From: Jaltomata sinuosa
Taxonomy: Eukaryota; Streptophyta; Magnoliopsida; Solanales; Solanaceae
Assembly: GCA_003996215.1 (NCBI GenBank)
Contig: QJPP01002939.1
Location: 186,001 to 250,000, forward strand
Direction: 5' to 3'
DNA: 64,000 bases
A program made the translations under genes and the position numbers. Positions 33,839-44,705 of this stretch are shown here, piece by piece. The notes below the pieces were generated by a model. That model was not told the origin of the DNA, did not search any database, and saw nothing but the letters and a program-made list of their open reading frames with translations. Numbering within the stretch: position 1 is the first letter of the stretch; each line of letters begins with the position of its first letter.

Positions 33839-33856
33839 TGGTGTCGTTACTGGGGA
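33839..33856 (+). promoter_or_regulatory. N2 primer-binding site (Asp-tRNA type)
   Basis: TGGTGTCGTTACTGGGGA, four bases after the LTR. It is close to TGGCGCCGTTGCCGGGGA, with the CG dinucleotides partly lost. Confidence 0.8.
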
Positions 33857-33930
33857 ATTACGTCACCTTGAGAGTATCTGTTGCATTTTATTTTGTTTGT
33901 TGTTTGTGTTGTGATTGAGAAGGTTAGTTC

Positions 33931-35250
33931 ATGAGTAAAGCTAGTGATGCCGATCGTGTAAATGGAGGCTATATGGACATAGAAGTTGTTGAGCCTATGG
34001 TGCAATGGGGTGTAGGTGCAATCTGCCTACCCCCATAGTGGGAAATGTTGTTTTTCTTGTAACGAACACCATGCTCCCTTTGATCTAGATGAAAGGGATC
34101 TTTGGAGGAGCAGTGCATCGAGATGCTAACCGGCACATTATGAGTTTTTTGGAGATATGTCAACTATTCATATTCCAAAATATCTCATAAGAATCCATCC
34201 TATTACGCCTACTCCCCTTCTCTCTAATAAGGGAAGCCACGACATGGTTGGAAGAGTTGCCGGATGGATCGATCACTTCTTGGGCCGAGTTGGTTGAAGC
34301 CTTCACAAGTAGATTCTTCCCTCCCTCATGCATGATGCAATTGAGGGATGAAATAACCTACTTCCACCAACTCCATAAAGAACCCTTGCACGAGGCTTAG
34401 TTGAGATTCAAAAAGAAGATTGTGTTGTGCCCTAACTATGGTTTGCCGGACAATGTCTTGCTACAAAGCTTCTATCGATCGTTGATATCTATGAATAAGC
34501 CGGTGGGTAACAATCTTGGAGGTGGTACCTTCATGGAATTACAATTTCCTATTGCCTCGGCCTTTCTAGAGAGGATGACTAAGACCAACAAAGCTTGGCA
34601 CACAAGGGAGACAGATGTCCCTTCCTCGGTTACACACTCATATATTTTAAAAAATGAGATAAGGAGGAAGGATGAAGAGAGGGATGAGACAATGGAAAAC
34701 ATGATGACACAAATTGACCTCTTGGCAAAACATATGATGGGGGTTGGTGGTGATAATACTGTGAATGTTGTGAGCACACTAGAAATCAAGGCCAATGACG
34801 ATGAGCTTATGCCCATCGTGGATGGTAAAGTTTTCTATCTAACGACAAGTTCTCATCCCAGGTATTATCGTTTGAAGGATGAGAACCAAGGTTAGAACAA
34901 GGAACGAGATAGGAATTGGAGAGATTATGACAATGATTTTGATCAATTCAACCACCGGAGCTCAAACCCATATGTACCCCCCAACAAATTAGATTCCTTA
35001 TACCAACCCACGATAATTAATCTCGTTCATTCTAAGATAGAGGACATGTTGTCCTTGGTTTTGAAGAAAGTGAACTCAACAAATGTCGGGGTTGGTGAAC
35101 TTAAAAGTAGTGTTAACACTTCATCAAACTGTGAGCTCTCATTCAGCCTCAATAAAACATCTTGAGGCCCAAATGAATCATCTATCCACTCAAATGAACC
35201 CAAGGATGAAGGGGACACTTCCTTGTGACACCACGACCAATCCTTAAAAT
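33931..35250 (+). pseudogene. N2 gag
   Basis: ATG at 33931 (MSKASDADRVNGG). Frames shift several times in the first 300 nt, then LLPFSL, TTWLEELPDGSITSW, AFTSRFFPPSC, LHKEPLHEA and the 34401-34895 frame: FKKKIVLCPNYGLPDNVLLQ, FYRSLISMNKPVGNN, AWHTRETDVPSS and a helical MTQIDLLAKHMMGV. A basic/acidic Arg-Asp-Tyr segment follows (about 34890-34960) in place of a zinc knuckle. It is homologous to N1 gag on both sides of G1 and defines the undisrupted sequence at the G1 site. Confidence 0.8.
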
Positions 35251-36426
35251 GATGCTCATACCATAGACATTGTTACTAGGAGTGGAATAACAAGTGGTGT
35301 AGTAAGAGAGCCCATTGTGGATGCAGTTCTGGTAGAAAAGAAACCTATTGTTGAACCCATTGAGAATTCATTTGACAAAGAAGATGTGGAATCAGAAGAT
35401 TGGGTAAAGCTTGGTGCACCCAATGATCCGATCAATATTGATGTTGATGATGAGAAGGAGGAGGTTGAATCTCCTCCCGAAGATGCTATTGATGTTGAGG
35501 AATACCCCCCTCTTGTGCAAAGTGTGCCAACCACACTATCTAAGGGACCTCCTCCGTACCCTCAAAGGATTAACAAAAATAAAGAAGATCATAAATTCAG
35601 CAACTTTATTGACATGTTTAGCAAGCTCTCGATAAATATTCCTTTAGTTAAAGTCTTAATACAAATGTTGGGGTACTCAAAATTTATGAAAGATTTGCTT
35701 AAAAAGAAAAATGTCGATGTGGGGACCGTTGAGATATCACACAGTTATAGCACTATGATGACAAGTAATGTACATACAAAGCAAGATGATCCGGGTGCAT
35801 TCACCATACCGTGCACTATTGGGTTTTTTGTGTTCTGTAAAGCCTTGTGTGATTTAGGGGCAACCATCAAATTGATGCCCCTAGCGATCTTTAACAAGTT
35901 GGGATTGGGTATGCCCCAGCCTACATCCATGCATCTACTCATGGCTGACCGGTCTATTAAATGCCCGATAGGAATACTCTTTGATGTCTTGTTGAAGGTT
36001 GACAAGTTCATTCTCCCGGCAGACTTCATGATCTTAGATTTCGAAGTGTATGTTAAGGTGCCCATCATTTTGGAGAGAACACTATTAGACACGGGGAGAG
36101 AACTTGTGGATGTTGAACTCAGTAAACTTAAATTCTGATTAGGGAATGAAGTGGTGACGTTCAATGTATGCCATCCCACAAGACTTTCGGATGATTTGAG
36201 GGTGATATCGGTGATAGAGTTGGAGGGCAAGATTGATCATGCCCTTGAAAAGAGTGAAATGGGAAAGACGCCCAAGATTGAAGAGTTGCCAAGTTGGCAA
36301 CATGTTGATGTTTTGAGGACGTTGAAGGAGAGAATCCCTTTATTAGGAGGGGCCCACGCCAACTGGATTGGCTTGCTACCTAACAATGACTGCGGTAGAG
36401 GTACTATCGTCGAGCCGCGTCGTTAA
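35251..36426 (+). pseudogene. N2 Gag C-terminal linker and aspartic protease
   Basis: Almost one frame from 35317 to 36426, broken by one TGA at 36136-36138 where N4 encodes Trp. Acidic linker, KGPPPYPQRINKNKED, helix FSNFIDMFSKLSINIPLV, YSKFMKDLLKKK. Protease: TIPCTIGFFVF, active site LCDLGATIKLMP, PTSMHLLMADRSIKCPIGIL, VDKFILPADFMILD, VPIILERTLL. It ends TIVEPRR just before the hairpin, with no polymerase sequence after it. Confidence 0.85.
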
Positions 36427-36437
36427 ATCAAGCACTT

Positions 36438-36455
36438 CTTTGGAGGCAACCAAAG
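36438..36455 (+). other. Conserved hairpin, N2 copy with compensatory change
   Basis: CTTTGG, loop AGGCAA, CCAAAG. Compared with N1 the fourth pair is T-A instead of G-C, so the stem is kept. Confidence 0.8.
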
Positions 36456-37505
36456 TTTCTTTACTTTGTTTTTAGTTATCTGTTGTTGTTTTTTATTTGT
36501 TTTAGGAATGCATAGAGGAGAAATGAACAAGTGTAAAACAGGACAAAAATGGGACGTAAGGAGGACCATGCGTTCTGCACAAGCCATTGTGTGTGTCTCA
36601 TGGCCCAACGAATGCCAAATCAGAAGCCTGGAAAGAAAAAGAGAAATTGGAGGAGATGTGCACTAGGCAATACGGTCCGCACGAGCTCGAGTGCGTGTCA
36701 CACCTCTATCGCATGATAGAGAAGAGGCTTGGGCCAAATTCAGGCATAAAAGGTGAGGTGTGAAATGACATGCATCTGCACCAAGGGTCATGCGAATCGC
36801 ACATCTTGGAGCACCAAGGTAAAATTCTAATTTTTATTGACCTAACCCGTTGACCGACCCGACCAATCTTCTTCTTCTTTTCCACTTTAAATCTTCCACC
36901 CTTCTCCTCTTTATTAACATTATCTCCTACAACTTCTCAAATTCTCTACCAAAACCTCCCACAAATCCCTCAAACTTCCCCAAAATATTCTCCTCCTTCC
37001 ACCCAAATTTCTCAACCGCTTCACCACCCTTATCTGCCATTGGTTCTCCGGTCAAGTTGTTGGGTCACCATTGTTGCTCTCAAAAAGCTCCAATTTTTGC
37101 TTCTCTCTACCTAATATTCACTTGTCGTAATTTCCCCGACGTTAAATACATGTTTTTATGAAGGTTGGGAACTTATATTGTGAAGCATGCTTAATAGAAT
37201 TTCCATGTTAATTTTGGGTGAGATCCAAAAAATTTGGGTCCCCAATTTTGAATTGTGTTATTGATTTTTGCTTAGGATAAACATGGTAGATCTTCATATT
37301 GTGATAATGCATGTTGATTGGTAGTGATTTTTAGCCTTTAAAATTGTGTTTGGGGAGAAATCTGAGTAACCCACTTATGATTGATGCATGATTTGGCCCT
37401 ATGATAAATTTTGTGACGTCTTTATTAAGGGCAAATCGTCATTTTTCATGACGTTTTGGTTGAAATTGTTGCTTGGGCTGAATTTGTTGTTTGGTTGAAT
37501 TTTTT
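36456..37505 (+). other. N2 leader and retained intron start
   Basis: GTGCG/CGCAC-rich zone 36553-36810 ending GCACCAAG|GTAAAA (upstream donor at 36819), TTGACCTAACCCGTTGACCG, a C/T-rich tract and CACTTGTC|GTAATTTCC (main donor, 37127). The next 0.38 kb match the N1 intron, including TTGGGCTGAA. It ends in a T-run at about 37500. The copy therefore derives from unspliced RNA, or retains the intron for another reason. Confidence 0.65.
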
Positions 37506-37528
37506 TTGTTGACCTACCCATTGACTGA
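37506..37528 (+). repeat. Repeat of the N3 flank before the solo LTR
   Basis: This 23-bp stretch (GTTGACCTACCCATTGAC, then TGA with neighbours) repeats 32317-32339 with two differences. It is the same N3 leader position that abuts the N2 LTR. Confidence 0.7.
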
Positions 37529-39024
37529 TGATAAGTCGGTAATCTACCAACTTATTGAGTTTTTACTCATGAATTATTGCTATGTTTTGATGAGATTTAG
37601 AGGTTCTTATGTCCTTTATTGATGTCTATGCAGGTATTTGTGATTAAATATAGAAAACAAGGAAATATACCTAAAAAGAGACAAAAAGGAGTGAAGTGTG
37701 AAGTGAGCAAACAAGAAAAATATTCTACTGAGAGATGTGGCACTTGTGCGACATGCACTTGCCTTTTTGCGGAATGCACCTTCCACCGTATGAAGTCCAG
37801 AAGTTGCTGAAGGATCTGTTAAGGGGTGCACTTATTGTGCAATGCGCACACTACCTGTGCGAACCGCACCCCACTTTGCATGAAGCTCCCAAGTCGACTT
37901 GAGTCACTGGATCACTGAAGAGGGTGTGCAATGTGCACATGCTGACGTATGAACCACACGTCGCGCTGCACACCACCCAAAGGCCATTTTTGTCCAAATT
38001 TATATGGCATTTTGGTAATGCTTATAAGCCCATTTTAGGTACAATTGTAAGGAGTTCAGATAGTTTTGAAGTTTTTTTGAACAATTTTCTTAGCTTTGTG
38101 AACAAGTTTTCCCTTTTAAGAACAAGAAGAGGGTTTCTCTCAATTCCTTCTTCCCAATTCTTAGAATCACTATTTGTGTACAAATTGAGCCTCGATATTG
38201 AAAATTTTATCTTGAATGGAAGGGAAATTGTATTACCCATTTTGTATATATCTTTCCTTAAGCTTTAGTAGATAAACCTCTTATCTAGGGATTTTTTGAT
38301 GATGGGTACTTAATAAATGGGTGTGGGTATTGCTAATTCTTGGTTATAATTGCTTTATTGTTATGGGTGTAGTGATTTCACCATATTTTAACTCTAAAAT
38401 TGGTGGTTGCAAACACTGATTTTCCTAACTTGGTTATGTTATTGCTTGAAAGAGGATTTCATTACTTTGGATGTGAAATTGCTAGTGGGAACTTGGGCTT
38501 TCATTTAGATTGAGGCTAGAAATAGCTCATATGACAGAATCACCCACTTAAGGGTCTAAAGCTAGAAATAGTATGACCTCCCCAAATATATCTTGGTTGT
38601 TTTATTGCCTAATTGATAGTGCTTGAGCTAACACTATTCGACATATGATTATTTGATCAAGAGATAGATAATCGTACCTATGATCAAGGTTACTAATGTC
38701 ATTTAGTAAGAATTTGCATGAATAAGCAATCACCCTATCCCATGTTCAAGCCCATTTGACGCACATCCCTAGTCATCCTCTCTATTGTCTACACCTCATT
38801 TTACTTTATTTATTTGTTTGTTGAATTGCGAAATTGTGGCTGATTCTCAATTCCCCCTTTTTTTATATTACTCACCCTCGTTGTGAACTCTGTTTTACAA
38901 TCACCTAGGCTAATCTCTCAATTCTCTATGGGATCGACCCCGACATCTGTTTAGAACTATAAATGTCTTTTGCTCTGACAATTGTTGATACCTCCTTCTA
39001 GCATAGTATGTTTTAGCATTATCA
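37529..39024 (+). repeat. Solo LTR of the N family (subtype A)
   Basis: 1496 bp, TGATAAGTCGGTAATC to TTAGCATTATCA, flanked by ACTGA and GCTGA (four of five bases alike). No primer site follows and no polypurine tract precedes; N3 leader sequence continues after it. It differs from the N2 5' LTR at roughly one base in eight to ten by eye. Confidence 0.8.
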
Positions 39025-39291
39025 GCTGACCCATGACCTTTCCTCTTATTTTCTCCCTTATAAACCTTCACCCTCCTCTTCTTTCTCCATTATTCTCACA
39101 AAAACCTCCATTACTTTCTCTCTAAAACCTCCAAACCTTCACCAAAAATTTTCTCTCCTCTCACCCATACTTCTTCACCATTGCTACACCACTGGTCACT
39201 ATCGCCTCATTTTTTGGTCGCAAGAGTTGGGTCTCCATTGTTGGCACTTAAAAGCTTCAAATTTTGCTTTTCCTCCTTCTTCTCTAATTGT

Positions 39292-39293
39292 GG
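39292..39293 (+). other. Exon-exon joint in N3
   Basis: ...CTCTAATTGTG is joined to GATACTGACTTCTAATAG. N1 has the same left word before GTAAGT (16277) and the same right word after TTTGCAG (17372). No trace of intron sequence remains. Confidence 0.85.
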
Positions 39294-39296
39294 ATA

Positions 39297-40989
39297 CTGA
39301 CTTCTAATAGGCACCGTTCAAAAAGACATGCCGATAATTAAGCCTCAACATCAGAACATCCAAATGTCCATGTGCAAAATGAGGGATCATCTGACTCACA
39401 AATTCGACTTGGCCTTGAGGGGATGGAGGCCTACTACCTTACGTTTCAGGATAAGCGATCCTTGTTGGTGGAAGCTGGGTTTCATGTCGACTCCTTCAAA
39501 GATGACTTCCCAAATATACCCAAGAAATTTGAGATACGAGACTGGGCACAATTGGCTGAACTCGCCAGACCTTATTTCCCTGAATTGGTATGGGAGTTTT
39601 ATGCTTCTTACCGAGCCAGGCAAGACATCCTAAAGCAGAAGGGTCCAATAAGAAAGTTGACATTCCTACAATCCGTTCTAGTAATGGGAAAAGAAGCTGA
39701 AATTACTCCAGCAGCCATTAACTATATAGAATGGGATGATGAACAAAAATTGACATCAAGGTATGCTCAATGTGTGGCTACAAAGGCCAACCAACATGCT
39801 TAGGTGGCTAGTACCATAGCTGAAGGGGATCCTTTGTGGGAAATCTCAAAGGGACACATCTCTCGTCAGGATCTTAAATTTGAGGCTCGGATATGGTTGG
39901 AATTTGTGTGACCTCGGCTCCGCCCCACTTACCACACAAATTAGGTGACTATAGAAGTAACCACTGTCATTGCATACATCATGTTTGGCTACATAATTAA
40001 TGAAGGGGAAATCATTGCAGAACAATTCAAGAGGAGAGCTAAACATGATTTCACTTCCATGACCTTTCATGTTCTCATATTTAAATTGTTTTTAAGGTCA
40101 CAATGTACTCTATTCTGGCTATTGGATAAAATTGACCGAGCGAAGGGCATGGAATTTTTGGATGCAAAGCGGGACAAATATGCACCTCATGCTAAGAAGA
40201 GATGTCTTTTTCCGAACCCAATTGCACTGGTAGGTATGGAGAACACTAAAAATATTGCACACACTCCTGCTTCTGGTGTGCCAACTGCCAACCACACTAT
40301 TCTCCAAGAAACTCCAACTTTAAGTGGTTTACTCCAACTTGCCCATCTTGCTTGACACAACAAGGAGGGGTGGCACAAGCTAGCTAAGGACATTTCAGGC
40401 ATAAGTTAAACTTCGATCAAATCAGCTTTAACGCCGGTAGTGAAAAGCATAAGCAAACTTTGTGCTAGAATGGACACCATTGAAGTGGATGTTCAATAGC
40501 TCAGGAAAGGAGTACCATAGCTCATCCCAAGGGTTCCCAATTGGGTTCTCAATCAATCGGACACTATCTCAAGATCTCCTCCTAAAATTAATAGCCCTCT
40601 TGATAATTGGTACACGGGTTGGGATCCGAGTGATTATGTTGGCACATCTGAGATTCAAGAAGTAATTGATCCAATCCACACTACCTAGAGACCAAAGAAC
40701 CACACATCCAACATCATCTAGAGCCATGATAATCTCATGTAGTAGACTAGAACTATAAGCCTAGGCCCAGTTGGGCTGCTCCTACTCCTTCATACCATGA
40801 GTTGATGACTCTCCCAGATAAGTGGGAAATTTTGGACCATACCGCCCCCCTTAAGTTAGATGGGACCCCTCTATTTTAGTGAAAGGCTTTCAAATTAATC
40901 CAGCACATGCATATGTTCCACCATCACTACCTAGGCCCCTAAGGACACATTTCCATATTTACTCACAAAGACGTCGTCGTAAATATTAG
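39297..40989 (+). pseudogene. N3 ORF2: plant-transposon-protein-like ORF, full length
   Basis: About 564 codons, starting CTGACTTCTAATAGG (the N1 ATG is mutated). Basic N-terminus (RHRSKRHA). Conserved domain from about residue 42: LEGMEAYY, FEIRDWAQLAELARPYFPEL, VWEFYASYRAR, VLVMGKEAEITPAAINYI. Central part: ISKGHISRQDLKFEARIWLE and INEGEIIAEQFKRRAKHDF, then MEFLDAKRDKYAPHAKKR, a possible basic signal. It then has a coiled-coil-like segment (40370-40510), an acidic linker, a Pro-rich stretch and a C-terminal RRRRKY. Frameshifts and stops at several points make it a pseudogene. Family naming is from memory; the role is unknown. Confidence 0.7.
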
Positions 40990-42933
40990 ATCCACCAGGG
41001 AGTCCTTGAACTTAATCTCTTTTTATAATATTGCGCATTAGGGACAATGCTTTATTCCACTTTGGGGGTGTAATTAATATATAACCTATTGTGAGGCATG
41101 TCTAAATATTCATTTGTGGCAGTTTTGCTCTTAATGGTACCCTTGTCGGGCTTGATCTATCATATTGATGTTTTGAATGTTAATGCCGGATTGGTCCTAC
41201 ATGATCTATTATTTTACTACCTATGCCTTGCAAACGCGCTTAGTGCCTACACTGAGGCTCAATTTCAAATGATTCATGAGCGTTTTAGTTTTGGTTGCCT
41301 TGTTAATAAGAGAATAGTAAATAAACTCCAAGGTTTTTCTTCATACTACGGTTCTTTCCGAAGGAGCAAATAATTTTTTTATATTTGTTTTCGTTGTTTA
41401 TTTTTGTGTCGAACCGAGTTGCTGTTTTTCTATTATAGATTGAGAGGTGATTTTCTTAAGGGAACATTCCAAATTTAAGTTTAAAATTGAGTCCGTGTTT
41501 TGCTTGTCTTGAAATGGGCCCACCAAAAAAGAAAAAAAAATTGGAAAGAATTTTTTGGCAAATTGAAGGAAAAGGGAAAATGATTCCAAGTAAAGCATTT
41601 TTTTAATGACTTGCACACTCCCTATTTTGCTTGATCAATTAACAAATTAGTGTGTAAAAGAACTCAGAATAACTTGTCAAAAGTTATTTTTCCCAATTGA
41701 TTGTGAGACTAATTGTGAAATTCTTGCGTTGTGATGCCTTGTGTGGTAAGGATATACTTTATTCTTGTGTGTATGTGTTGTCTAGAACTTTCCCCGAATG
41801 TGATTCAAGGTGAATTCTAAGATTTAACCGAGCTTGGAAGATGACCATAGGCCCTTTTTGAATAAGTCACTTCACCCGAATTGACTTCCCTTTACATTGC
41901 CCCTAGTAAGCCCCTTTGAGCTTGTGACCTTTCTTTGGCATCTTGTTTGAATATTTGACCCTTTTTGGAACCTCAATTTTTGCACCCATCCTCCCTAATA
42001 GCTCGAAAGTGAAATGTAGGCTAAAAGCCCATATTTGGGGGGGGGGGAATTGAAATGATAACTTAGGCAAAATCTTAAGATTGGCGGTGCATGTACTAAT
42101 GTGGAGAAGAAAGAGATGTATTTCAACACAAGGTAGCACCATATGCCTAAATCGAATATTGATTCAAATTGTCCAATGAAATGAAAAAAATCAAAAGAAA
42201 AGAAGTAATTGGTGCTATCAAGTAAAGTTGATAAAAGAAAGTTGAATGATCAAGTTGAAGGGAAATTTTGGGTTGTGAGAGGGAGAAATAAGGTGAAGTT
42301 ATAATTAAAAAATATGAGCGGTGTTTTGAATGATCACAAAGAGCATTACGAAAGTTTAGATACTTGAGCCAAATGAAATCCTCACCTTAACCCTTGGTAG
42401 CTCTACATTAGTGGAAAATTACATAAAGGGAAAGCGTATGGTTCAATTCATGTGCACTCAAACTTCCTTGAGGAAGGGAGAGTCTCTTTGGTTCTCTTAT
42501 GATCTATTTTTTTGTGAGTGGGATTCTCTCTTCTGGTGAGTGGCATCACACCCTTGACATGAATAATGAAGTCTATATTTTAATTGAGAGGAATGAATGA
42601 GACAAGTTGTGTGGAAAATATTGAGGAAAACCATGATGGTGCATGCCAATGATTTGAGAAGCATGAATATCTTGTTTTGAATGACAAATTCCCTTGCTTT
42701 TTAATATGAAATCAAGTCCCTTTGAATTGACGTTTTGAAATGAGCACTTGCCTGTAGAATATGGTTTTACCAATTAAGATGAGCATTATAGTTGTGTCTT
42801 TTTGTTTGTTATATTCTTAGTTTTTAGAGTTTAGATTAATCTTGTCTGCACCCTTTGGGTTTTAGAACCTAATTCATTCTTTACTTCATGAGTATCTTGA
42901 TTTAGGACAAGCCATACATCAAGTTTGGGGGTT
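40990..42933 (+). other. N3 3' region with three polypurine-like tracts
   Basis: Non-coding, collinear with N1 18513-19148 plus 27634-28970. Purine tracts: ACTTTGGGGGTG at 41059-41070 just after ORF2; a G-rich run at 42034-42047 containing eleven or more Gs in TTTGGGG...GAATTG; and AAGTTTGGGGGTT at 42921-42933 beside the LTR. The small frame at 41398-41616 on the minus strand is a shadow. Confidence 0.7.
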
Positions 42934-44337
42934 CGTTATGTTGGTAATTTAACAACTTATTGAGCCTTTATTCATGAATTATTATCATTTTTTATGTGAA
43001 TTAGAGGTACTTATTGCCTTTATTGATGAAAATGCAAGTACTCTTGGTCCAAAGTAGAAAACAAAGGAATTGAACCAAAAGAGCCCAAAAAGATTTGAAG
43101 TGTGAAGGTGATCGAAAATGAGAAAGAATTTGATGAAAGGTGCAACTGACATATGAGCCGCATAATGCAGTGTACGGTCCGTACCTCCTTTTGAACCTCA
43201 CCACCGAAGCAACTCACATCACTGGTTTGCAGAACAGAGAACATGTGAAGCGCATATTTGGTGGTATGACCGCATGTTGCATCACATATTGCATTGCATC
43301 ACTCCCGAGGGGTATTTTTGTCCAACTCCAAGTGATGTATTAGAAAGTTTCTAAAATCCATTTTTGGGTGTGTACCTGAGAGAGAATTTTAGTTTGCAGT
43401 TCTTCCAAGGAGATATTGATAGTGTACTCTTCTCTTTTCATTTTCTACACTTAGAATTCACAATTTTTGTATTGAATGATATTGGATTTTGATATTGGCT
43501 TGAATATGAATGGAATTATGAGTTACCCAATTGACATATCTTCTTATTTTCTTAGTATGAGCAACTAATTTCCTTGTTTAGGGGTATGTGCATGATGGGT
43601 ATTTGAATTTGGGTATGGATCTTGTTTATTTGTGTTTATAATTGCTGAATTGATATGGGTCTATTGAATTGCTCAAGGTTTAATCATAAAATTAATGGTT
43701 GCAAATATTAATTGAGATTTCTTAATTGTGTTCTTACTTGAAAGAGGAGTTCATAATTCAGATAGGAATTCAATAGTGGAAATTTGGAATTTGTCAACAT
43801 AGATTGAAGCTAGAAATAGCTTAATCGATGGAAATTGTCATCTAAGAATCTAATCTAGAAACAGTGTGATTCTCCTAAGCAATTGAATTGGTTGGTTTAT
43901 GTCAAAACTAAGGTTCTTGAGCAAAGACCATAGTATATATATTTTGAGGATCGAGAGATAACCAAATATAACTAAAATCAATGCTACCCTTATCATTAGT
44001 CAAGAATTTGCATAATTAATCAAGTAACCTAACCCATTGTAGAATCCCATCGAAAGCATACCCCTAGTCTCCTTCTCATAAATTACGAATCTTTTGTTAC
44101 ATTGCTCTCTTTTGTTGAAATAGAAATCTATACGTAAATTTTCCCTTTCCAATTTCCCAAATCTTTACTTTTAAATTGTTTGAGGTTTTACTCTCGTAGT
44201 GATTATTTCTCAATGATCTCTTGGCGAATCATCACTCCACTCACCATGAATTTGGCCCCGACCATCCATTGGGTTACTTTTGTTTTGCTTGACGATCGCT
44301 ACCACCTCCTTCGGGAGAGTGCTTCTGAGCATCATCA
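42934..44337 (+). repeat. N3 3' LTR (subtype B)
   Basis: 1404 bp. Its first base is mutated (CGTTATG for TGTAAG) and it ends GAGCATCATCA. TCCAC follows. It aligns with both N1 LTRs. Confidence 0.83.
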
Positions 44338-44705
44338 TCCACCCTCGTTGTTTATCTACTCGTTCGAGGCCAACTGCTTTCTGGATCATTGTGAGCTCCG
44401 GGTTTTCGGAGAATTACTATTTTCCCTCTACTCTTATTGTCTTTATTTTTTATGTTTGATAGACAGTAGTATCTTTTATACCTTTATTCTGATACGTTAT
44501 ATGCTCTTGTACTGGTGACACCAGGTCTGAGATTTGGTTCTCTTATATCATTTTTTATATATTTATGCTACTGTCCCTTTCTTATTTAGTATCTTACTTC
44601 CGCTTATTATGTTGAAGCTTCATTTGTATTATCGCATCAGGGATTTTGGCTTGCCTACTAGAGGAATTTAGTAGGCCCCATAATAGCCCGATTTTGAGTT
44701 GTGAC
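44338..44705 (+). repeat. 3' end of a gypsy-type LTR (LTR X-like)
   Basis: CT-rich, with TACTGGTGACACCAGGTC (itself a short inverted repeat) and ending CCCGATTTTGAGTTGTGACA. It resembles the last 400 bases of 1-1662. N3 abuts its upstream side. Confidence 0.5.

Larger units (their letters stand above)
32340..37505 (+). mobile_element. N2: N-family element, 3' truncated
   Basis: 5' LTR, primer site, gag, protease, hairpin, leader and the first 0.38 kb of the intron, then a break at the T-run near 37500. ORF2, the 3' region and its own polypurine tract are missing. What follows is 23 bp that repeat the flank left of its own LTR, then another LTR (37529-39024). Its Gag and protease frames are the cleanest of the plus-strand copies. 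Confidence 0.78.
39025..44337 (+). mobile_element. N3 main part: spliced-copy N-family element
   Basis: Continues the leader at 32339: GACCCATGACC, C/T-rich tract, exon joint at 39292/39293, ORF2, 3' region, polypurine tract and 3' LTR. The intron of N1 is precisely absent, so this copy looks like a reverse transcript of a spliced RNA. It inserted into, or lies against, a gypsy-type LTR whose end follows at 44338. Confidence 0.83.
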
